Shown here: in pieces, positions 15,517 through 21,231 of the stretch
Layout of the letters: each line of letters starts with the position of its first letter
Position numbering within the stretch: the stretch's first letter is position 1
NCBI GenBank assembly: GCA_023415605.1
Contig: JAEZKB010000255.1
Location: 1 to 25,721, forward strand
DNA from: Pseudomonadota bacterium
GTDB taxonomy: Bacteria > Pseudomonadota > Alphaproteobacteria > Rhizobiales > Devosiaceae
Direction of reading: 5' to 3'
DNA length: 25,721 nucleotides
Position numbers and translations under genes: made by a program
Notes under the pieces: generated by a model
Seen by the model: the letters and a program-made list of their open reading frames with translations, nothing else
Told to the model about the DNA's origin: nothing
Databases searched by the model: none

Positions 15517-15535
15517 TTCCTCCGATATGGAGGAA
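15517..15535. promoter_or_regulatory. Perfect palindrome on the kbl ribosome binding site
   Basis: TTCCTCC and GGAGGAA, 7 bp each, are separated by five bases. On the kbl mRNA the 3' arm is the ribosome binding site, so a hairpin would block it. As DNA it could equally be an operator in the kbl/XRE-cupin gap. Confidence 0.6.
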
Positions 15536-15576
15536 ATTCCGCTATAACGGACACCAAGTCAAGTTATTGCGGAATT
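15535..15576. promoter_or_regulatory. Inverted repeat pair, candidate operator of the XRE-cupin regulator
   Basis: AATTCCGCTATAA (15535-15547) and TTATTGCGGAATT (15564-15576) are inverted copies agreeing at 12 of 13 positions, with centres 29 bases apart. This is close to three helical turns, so both would face the same side of the DNA. A smaller palindrome, TCCG-CTATAA-CGGA (15538-15551), overlaps the left copy. The location between divergent kbl and regulator genes suggests local control. Confidence 0.5.
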
Positions 15577-15617
15577 CGCCTCATACGGCTACGAAACGCG
15601 CCAGCACGGAGGAAGTT

Positions 15618-16181
15618 TTGGCGGACGCTCCCGATATCGGCCCGATCATCCAGCGCGAGCGCAAGGCGCGGCACCTGACACTTGAACGCCTGGCCCAGCT
15701 TTCGGGTGTCTCCCGCTCGATGCTGAGCCAGATCGAGCGCGGCGAATCCAATCCCACCTTCGCGGTGCTCTGGGGCCTCACCCAGGCCCTGAGGATCGAC
15801 CTCGCCGACCTGATCAATGGCGGCGTCGCGCACCGGCAGGCCAATCCCGTCGACGTGGTAACGGTCGCCCATACGCCCGAGATCAAGAGCCCCGAAGGCC
15901 ACTGGCGCCTCCGCATCCTCAGCCCACCCGCCATGGCCGGCCGGGTCGAGTGGTACGAGGTGGAGATCGCGCCGGGCGGCAAGCTCAGCAGCGCGCCGCA
16001 TGCGGCGGGCACCTACGAGCACCTCACAGCGCAGAGCGAGGGACTGTCAGTGAAGACCACGCTGGGGCAGCAGTCTCTGGTGGCCGGCGAAACGGCACGC
16101 TATCGGGCCGATGTCGAGCACGAGATCACGAATGCGGGCCGTGACGCAGCGCGGGCGTTGATGGTGGTGGTCTACGAGTAG
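15618..16181 (+). CDS. XRE-family regulator with C-terminal cupin domain
   Basis: A 187-residue transcription factor with an N-terminal XRE helix-turn-helix (about 7-62: LTLERLAQLSGVSRSMLSQIERGESNPT) and a C-terminal cupin domain (about 110-185) that probably senses a small ligand. TTG 15618 is chosen because GGAGGAA lies just before it; an earlier in-frame TTG at 15567 falls inside the inverted repeat and has no ribosome binding site. It is divergent from kbl-tdh. XRE-cupin proteins often control the amino-acid or amine catabolism genes beside them, so control of threonine degradation is a reasonable inference. Confidence 0.9.
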   Translation: MADAPDIGPIIQRERKARHLTLERLAQLSGVSRSMLSQIERGESNPTFAVLWGLTQALRIDLADLINGGVAHRQANPVDVVTVAHTPEIKSPEGHWRLRILSPPAMAGRVEWYEVEIAPGGKLSSAPHAAGTYEHLTAQSEGLSVKTTLGQQSLVAGETARYRADVEHEITNAGRDAARALMVVVYE

Positions 16182-16208
16182 GGGGCACTAGCACCCTACC
16201 TTCAGTAG

Positions 16209-16276
16209 CCTCATGGTGAGCGTGTCGAACCACGAGGCGTGCCACGACCTCGTCCTTCGACAGGCTCAGGATGAGG
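16209..16276. repeat. Intergenic inverted repeat (REP-like)
   Basis: Two 29-base arms (16209-16237 and 16248-16276) are inverted copies with 24 of 29 positions matching, around a 10-base loop. The right arm contains the CTTCGACAGGCTCAGGATGAGG text that I know as a widespread dispersed intergenic repeat in alphaproteobacteria. It lies between the convergent XRE-cupin gene and murJ and could fold into a long hairpin in either transcript, perhaps acting as a bidirectional 3' end. Confidence 0.75.
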
Positions 16277-16288
16277 TCTACTGCAAGG

Positions 16289-17857
16289 CTACTGCGGCAG
16301 CTTCTTCCGTCTCAACCGCGCCACCAGCGCCCCAAGCCGCTGCACGCCGCTCACATGTACCAGCGCAAAGTAGAGCCCTGCACCAAAGACGCAGAGGACC
16401 AGCAGCGCCAGCGCCTGGATGAGGAACGGATAGCCGGGGTCGAACACCGGACCCAGCAACCACACCGCCAGCCACAGGGCCCCGCCCATCACCAGGGTCA
16501 GCCCTCCGATCAGCAGCTGCTGGCGCCACTCCTGGGCATCGAGGCTGAAATGGCCGCGGCGGGCGAGAAAGATGGCGAGCAGCAGCACATTGGCCCAGGC
16601 GGCGATCGAGGTCGCCAGCGCGATCCCGACATGTTTGAGACTGTCGAACAGCAGCAACGACAGCACGACATTGATGACCAGCGATACGGCGGCAAAGATG
16701 GTCGGCGTCTTGGTGTCCTTGCGGGAGAAGAAGCCCGGCTGCAGCACGCGGATCAGCACGAAGGCCGGCAGGCCGACCGCAAAGGCGATCAGTGCTTGCG
16801 ACACCACGACAGAGTCGTTCGGCCCGAAGGCGCCGCGCTCGAACAGCACCCGCACGATGGGCAGCGCCAGCCCGATCAGCGCGCCGGCGGCCGGCATGGA
16901 GAGAAGCATCGAAAGAAACAGCGACTGGCTCTGGCTCTGCCGTGCTTCGGTCTCGCGACCGGCGCTCAAATGCCGGCTGAGTTCGGGCAGCAGGACGGTG
17001 CCGATGGCAATGCCGATGATGCCGAGCGGCAGCTGGTAGAGCCGGTCGGCATTGTAGATGATCGACATCACCTCGTCGGCGCCCGAGGCGATGACGGTGC
17101 CCACGAAGATGTTGATCTGGGTTATGCCGCCCGCAATGATCGCCGGCACCGCCAGCACCCAGAATCTCTTCACCTCGGCATCGAGCCGCGGCGGCCGGAT
17201 TTTCGGGGTCAGGCCGGTCCGCCGGATGGCGCCATAGACTAGCGCCAGCTGGGCGATGCCACCCAACATGGTCGCAACCGCCACCCAGAAGGCCGTATCC
17301 GGCGCCTCGAGCGTCAGGATCGCCAGCGGGATCAGCGCCCCGATATTGACGATGTTGAGCACCACCGGCGCAAAGGCTGCGGCGAAGAACTTGCCCATCG
17401 AATTGAGGATCGCCGCATAGGCCGCCATGAGCGACATGCAGGCCAGATAGGGGAACATGATCCGCGTCAGGAACACGGTCAGCTCGAATTTTTGTGGATC
17501 GTCGACAAAGCCAGGTACGAACAGCACCATGATCTGGGGCGCGAAGATCTCGACGAGGATGGTGACCACGAGGATCACCGCGACGAGCCAGCTCATGATC
17601 CGGCTGGCCAGCTCTTTCGCCCCCTCCTGCCCCTCGGTCTCCAACGCGCCAGAGAACATGGGCACGAAGGCAGTGTTGAAGGCGCCTTCGGCGAATAGCC
17701 GCCGGAAGAGATTGGGGAAGCGGAACGCGGCGTTGAAGGCGTCAGAGACGGGAGAGATGCCCAGCACCGCCGCCATCAGCGCGTCGCGGATGAACCCGAA
17801 GACACGGGAAACGAGCGTCAGGCCACCGACAGAGAGGAAGTTGCGGTAGAGGCTCAC
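16289..17857 (-). CDS. murJ: Lipid II flippase MurJ
   Basis: A 522-residue polytopic membrane protein of the MOP superfamily (MviN/MurJ) that moves lipid II across the inner membrane for peptidoglycan synthesis. Hydrophobic segments along the whole length fit about 14 membrane helices. Residues essential in E. coli MurJ are kept at the same numbers: R18, R24, D39 and R52, within SRVFGFIRDA and NLFRRLFAEGAFNTAFVP. The start is GTG 17857, with GAGAGA upstream; it overlaps the stop of the preceding DUF559 gene as GTGA. In relatives glnD directly precedes murJ. Confidence 0.96.
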   Translation of the reverse strand: MSLYRNFLSVGGLTLVSRVFGFIRDALMAAVLGISPVSDAFNAAFRFPNLFRRLFAEGAFNTAFVPMFSGALETEGQEGAKELASRIMSWLVAVILVVTILVEIFAPQIMVLFVPGFVDDPQKFELTVFLTRIMFPYLACMSLMAAYAAILNSMGKFFAAAFAPVVLNIVNIGALIPLAILTLEAPDTAFWVAVATMLGGIAQLALVYGAIRRTGLTPKIRPPRLDAEVKRFWVLAVPAIIAGGITQINIFVGTVIASGADEVMSIIYNADRLYQLPLGIIGIAIGTVLLPELSRHLSAGRETEARQSQSQSLFLSMLLSMPAAGALIGLALPIVRVLFERGAFGPNDSVVVSQALIAFAVGLPAFVLIRVLQPGFFSRKDTKTPTIFAAVSLVINVVLSLLLFDSLKHVGIALATSIAAWANVLLLAIFLARRGHFSLDAQEWRQQLLIGGLTLVMGGALWLAVWLLGPVFDPGYPFLIQALALLVLCVFGAGLYFALVHVSGVQRLGALVARLRRKKLPQ

Positions 17858-18372
17858 GGCGTCTCTCGATCGGGAGAGGCCGGTGCGGGAAGGGTACCCC
17901 CACCCCTGTCCCCTCCCCGCAAGGGGGAGGGAGATCCGACTGCGGCATCGGATTGCTCGGAAGCTGCAGTAACGATGGGCGATCGGGAGGGTCTCCTCCC
18001 CCCTTGCGGGGGAGGGACAGGGTGGGGGGTATTGGAGACCGCGGTGACTGCGCCGAGCACATCTGCAATCACTCGATAGACCCCATCTTCATTATGCAGC
18101 ACGTCGTCATTGGTGAAGCGCAGCACATGAATTCCGCGCTCGCGCATGTACGCATCCCTCGCCTCGTCGCGCTCCGGATCCACATGCGTGTCGCCATCGA
18201 CTTCGACGACGAGCTTGGCGTGCATACAGGCGAAGTCAGCGCAATACGGTCCTATGGCCTGCTGACGGCGAAAGTGCCAGCCCTGCGTCCGGAAGTGCCA
18301 GAGAATCCGCCACATCGCCCGTTCGGGGCCGGTCTGGTTAAGGCGCAGCGAGCGGGCACGGCCAATGCTCAA
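17854..18372 (-). CDS. DUF559 (Vsr-like endonuclease fold) protein with repeat-encoded tail
   Basis: A 172-residue protein whose first roughly 110 residues form a complete DUF559 domain, a small PD-(D/E)XK/Vsr-like nuclease family. Visible motifs are LRLNQTGPER (E17), FRRQQAIGPYCADF (D46), KLVVEVDGDTH (E57, D59, H62) and GIHVLRFTNDDVLHN. All likely active-site residues are present, but nuclease activity is inference. From about residue 113 the frame runs through an inverted repeat, giving a low-complexity Pro/Gly/Arg tail (NTPHPVPPPQGGRRP, later SPSPLRGGDRGGGT). The start is TTG 18372, just inside the other inverted repeat; an ATG about 57 bases later would cut the domain. The stop overlaps the murJ start. 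Confidence 0.82.
   Translation of the reverse strand: MSIGRARSLRLNQTGPERAMWRILWHFRTQGWHFRRQQAIGPYCADFACMHAKLVVEVDGDTHVDPERDEARDAYMRERGIHVLRFTNDDVLHNEDGVYRVIADVLGAVTAVSNTPHPVPPPQGGRRPSRSPIVTAASEQSDAAVGSPSPLRGGDRGGGTLPAPASPDRETP
17893..17937 (+). repeat. GC-rich palindromic repeat, copy A (diverged)
   Basis: A 45-base element in the same orientation as copy C, differing from it by several substitutions and small shifts in the C and G runs. It keeps the core hairpin CCTCCCC-GCAA-GGGGGAGG type. Like copy C it is followed by GACTG. It lies inside the DUF559 reading frame, close to the murJ start. Confidence 0.75.
17989..18033 (-). repeat. GC-rich palindromic repeat, copy B (inverted, left end of DUF559 cassette)
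   Basis: A 45-base element that is the reverse complement of copy C at 43 of 45 positions. It also faces copy A, making a second inverted pair. Read in the DUF559 frame it encodes the NTPHPVPPPQGGRRP segment. Each copy has its own internal hairpin of a C-run, GCAA and a G-run. Confidence 0.85.
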
Positions 18373-18373
18373 A

Positions 18374-18418
18374 GATACCCCCCACCCCGTCCCTCCCCCG
18401 CAAGGGGGGAGGAGACCC
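18374..18418 (+). repeat. GC-rich palindromic repeat, copy C (right end of DUF559 cassette)
   Basis: A 45-base element ending 18 bases from the glnD stop and beginning directly upstream of the DUF559 TTG start. With copy B it forms near-perfect terminal inverted repeats around the DUF559 domain. It may also act as a 3' hairpin for the glnD message, though no U-tract follows. Confidence 0.85.
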
Positions 18419-18435
18419 GACTGAGAGGCCCGTGG

Positions 18436-21231
18436 CTACCCATTCACCACCTTCTTTTCGCTGAGCGGCGTGAAGACGCCGAGCAGGGCGTTGCGGATCT
18501 TGAGCTGCCGGGACTTGGAGTCGATCTTGTGACCGGTCAAATCCGTCACATAAAAGACGTCGACGGCCTTTTCGCCATAGGTGCCGATATGGGCTGAGCC
18601 GATGGTGAGGTTGAGGTCGGAGATGGCGCGGGTCAGCTGGTGCAGCAGGCCCGTGCGGTCGAGGCCCATCACTTCGATGACGGTGAACTTCTCGGAAATC
18701 GCGTTCGACACCGTGACCTCGGCCGGCAGGGTGAAGGGCTTCAAACGCCGGTTGTGGCGGCTTTCCTTTCCCAGGTCGATGAGGATCTGGCGCTTGCCCT
18801 GGAGCAAGCCCTTGACCGTATCGATGATGCGAGTGGCACGGACCTTCTCGTCTTCGTCGCTGGTGAAGGCGCGACGCAGGCGGAAGGTGTCGACGGCCCG
18901 GCCGTCACGGGTGCCGAAAATCTGGGCGCCGATGATCGAGGCTTCGGCCATGGTGCAGGCACCAGCGATCAGCGAGAGCAACCGCGGATGGTCGGGGGTA
19001 TAGAACGAGACCTCGGTGATGCCTTCGAAGGCTTTGACCCGGATCGAGCCGGCAAACATGTTGCCGGCCTGATCGGCGGTGCGGATCATCTTGGCATGTT
19101 CGAGCTGCAGCTCGGGCTCGGCGCGCAGCCAATAATGATCGTAGTGCCGCGCGAGATAGGTGTCGACGTCGTCCCTGGGCCAAGCCGAGAGACCCTCGGC
19201 CAGCACCTGCTTGGCAGCCTCGATGCGATCGCGCTGGGTGACGTGCGAGTGGCCCCCCGAGAGCAGCGGCTCGGTGGCATAGTAGAGGGCGCGCAGCAGC
19301 GAACCCTTCCAGCCGGTCCAGACGCCCGGGCCGACGGCGCGGATATCGCAGGCGGTGAGGATCATCAGCAGAGCCAGCCGCTGCGGCGACTGCACGATGT
19401 CGGCGAAGGCTTTCGCGGTCTCCGGATCCTGGATGTCGCGGGCCTGCGCGACCTCGCTCATCAACAGGTGATATTGCACCAGCCAGGTGACGGTTTCGGT
19501 CTCGGCCGGGGAAAGACCCAGGCGCGGACAGAATTTCCGGGCGATCCTGGCGCCCGCTTCGGAGTGATCTTCGGGGCGGCCCTTGGCGATGTCGTGGAGG
19601 AAGAGCGCCACGTAGAGTAGGCGCGTGTCGTTGAGATGCGGCAGGAGCTCGTGGGTGAGCGGAAGCTCGTTCTTCAAACCGCCATTGGCGATCTCGGCCA
19701 TCACGCCGACGGCGCGGATCAGATGCTCGTCCACCGTATAGTGGTGGTACATGTTGAACTGCATCAGCGCGACGATCTTGCCGAAATCGGGCACGAACTT
19801 GCCCAATACGCCGCTCTCGTTCATCTGCCGCAGGATGCGCTCGACGGTGCGCGGCGAGGTCAGGATTTCGAGGAACCAGCTATTGGCGTCCTTGTCGTTG
19901 CGCAGGTCGTGGCCGATCAGGCGCAGCGAGCGGGTGATTTCCTTGATGGCATCGGGATGGAACAGGAGGTCCAGCCGGCCGGCGATCAGGAAGGCACGGA
20001 TGAGGTTGCGCGGGTCCTTCTCGAACGTGCCGGGCGCGGCGACGTTGAGGCGGCCTGAATCGATGACAAAGTCCTTCTCGCCCTTGATGGCCTTCTTGCC
20101 GCGGCGGAACGGCGCCAGCGCCATGCCGACCATGTCGAGCGGCTTGGCGTGGTCGAATTCGAGGCTGGTGCAGAAAATGCGGGTCAGGTCGCCGACGTCC
20201 TTGGCGACGAGGAAATAGCGCTTCATGAACCGCTCGACCGCCAGCATTCCGGCGCGATCATTGTAGCCGAGGCGGGCGGCGAGATCGGGCTGCAGGTCGA
20301 AGGTCAGCTTCTCGTCGGCCCGGCCGGTGAGGAAGTGCATGTTGCAGCGGATGGCCCAGAGGAAATCCTCGGCGCGCTGGAACAGGCGGTATTCCTCGGC
20401 CGAAAGCACACCCTTGCCGACCAGCTCGGCGCCGGTCTTGACCTTGTAGAAGTACTTGCCAATCCAGAAGAGCGTGTTGAGGTCCCTGAGGCCGCCCTTG
20501 CCGTCCTTGACGTTGGGCTCGACCACGTAGCGGGTATTGCCCATCTGGCGGTGGCGCTCTTCGCGCTCGGCCATCTTGGCGGCGATGAATTCGGGGCCGG
20601 TCTTGGGCATCACCTCGGACTCGAAGCGGGCTTCGAGCTGCTCGAAGAGCTTCCTGTCGCCGGTCAAATAGCGCGCTTCGAGCGTCGCAGTGCGCACCGT
20701 CATGTCGGCCTTCGACATGCGGATGCATTCATCCACCGAGCGGACGGCGTGGCCGACCTTCTGGCCGAGATCCCAGAGCATATAGAGGATGTATTCGGTG
20801 ACCTGCTCGCCCCAGGGCGTCTGCTTGTAGGGCAGGATAAAGAGCAGGTCGATATCCGAACCGGGCGCCAGCGTGCCGCGGCCATAGCCGCCGACCGCCG
20901 CGATGGAAATCTGCTCGGCCCCGGAGGGGTTGTCGACCGGATAGACCTCGCGGATGGCGAAGCTATGGATGGCGCGGATGATCTCGTCTTCGGCATGCGC
21001 CAGGTTCTGGGCGCAGCGCAGGCCCTTGCCGGTCTCGACCAGTTCGGCTTCGGCCGACTTGCGGGCTTCGGCGAGCGCGCGCTTGAAGGCCGCTAGCGCG
21101 ATGGCACGGGCCTGGCTCGACTTGGCCGAACCGTCACCGATCTCGGCCTTGAGCTCGGCGAGGATCACATCGGCGGTCTTCAAATGGAACAGCGGTTTTC
21201 GCGGGCGGATTTCAGCTTCGGCGAGCGGCAT
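18436..21231 (-). CDS. glnD: Bifunctional uridylyltransferase/uridylyl-removing enzyme GlnD
   Basis: The nitrogen sensor that adds UMP to PII proteins when glutamine is low and removes it when glutamine is high. In 931 residues it shows the nucleotidyltransferase motif GGYGRGTLAPGSDIDLL (114-130, with D126 and D128), a GlnE-type linker, the HD hydrolase domain (HHYTVDEH at 496-503 and HDIAKG with H546-D547) and two C-terminal ACT domains (about 738-785 and 850-900) that bind glutamine. ATG 21231 overlaps the mutS end by 20 bases; another ATG at 21252 would add seven residues, and neither has a clear ribosome binding site. Close coupling to mutS is usual in Hyphomicrobiales. Confidence 0.96.
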   Translation of the reverse strand: MPLAEAEIRPRKPLFHLKTADVILAELKAEIGDGSAKSSQARAIALAAFKRALAEARKSAEAELVETGKGLRCAQNLAHAEDEIIRAIHSFAIREVYPVDNPSGAEQISIAAVGGYGRGTLAPGSDIDLLFILPYKQTPWGEQVTEYILYMLWDLGQKVGHAVRSVDECIRMSKADMTVRTATLEARYLTGDRKLFEQLEARFESEVMPKTGPEFIAAKMAEREERHRQMGNTRYVVEPNVKDGKGGLRDLNTLFWIGKYFYKVKTGAELVGKGVLSAEEYRLFQRAEDFLWAIRCNMHFLTGRADEKLTFDLQPDLAARLGYNDRAGMLAVERFMKRYFLVAKDVGDLTRIFCTSLEFDHAKPLDMVGMALAPFRRGKKAIKGEKDFVIDSGRLNVAAPGTFEKDPRNLIRAFLIAGRLDLLFHPDAIKEITRSLRLIGHDLRNDKDANSWFLEILTSPRTVERILRQMNESGVLGKFVPDFGKIVALMQFNMYHHYTVDEHLIRAVGVMAEIANGGLKNELPLTHELLPHLNDTRLLYVALFLHDIAKGRPEDHSEAGARIARKFCPRLGLSPAETETVTWLVQYHLLMSEVAQARDIQDPETAKAFADIVQSPQRLALLMILTACDIRAVGPGVWTGWKGSLLRALYYATEPLLSGGHSHVTQRDRIEAAKQVLAEGLSAWPRDDVDTYLARHYDHYWLRAEPELQLEHAKMIRTADQAGNMFAGSIRVKAFEGITEVSFYTPDHPRLLSLIAGACTMAEASIIGAQIFGTRDGRAVDTFRLRRAFTSDEDEKVRATRIIDTVKGLLQGKRQILIDLGKESRHNRRLKPFTLPAEVTVSNAISEKFTVIEVMGLDRTGLLHQLTRAISDLNLTIGSAHIGTYGEKAVDVFYVTDLTGHKIDSKSRQLKIRNALLGVFTPLSEKKVVNG

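Larger units (their letters stand above)
17989..18418. mobile_element. Candidate minimal mobile cassette: DUF559 gene between 45-bp inverted repeats
   Basis: A 430-base unit with 43/45-matching terminal inverted repeats (copies B and C) encloses the DUF559 domain and nothing else. It sits between glnD and murJ, which are neighbours in related genomes. No target-site duplication is visible at the ends. The arrangement recalls REP sequences with their RAYT transposase, but with a nuclease-like gene as the possible mover. That it moves, or once moved, is inference. Confidence 0.4.

Noticed and set aside
15567..15617. TTG 15567 as start of the XRE-cupin gene
   Set aside because: It has no ribosome binding site and lies within the inverted repeat. 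TTG 15618 has a strong GGAGGAA just upstream and gives a normal helix-turn-helix N-terminus.
17893..18418. CRISPR-like array from the three 45-base repeats
   Set aside because: There are only three copies, in mixed orientation, with unequal spacing (51 and 340 bases) and a coding gene between two of them.
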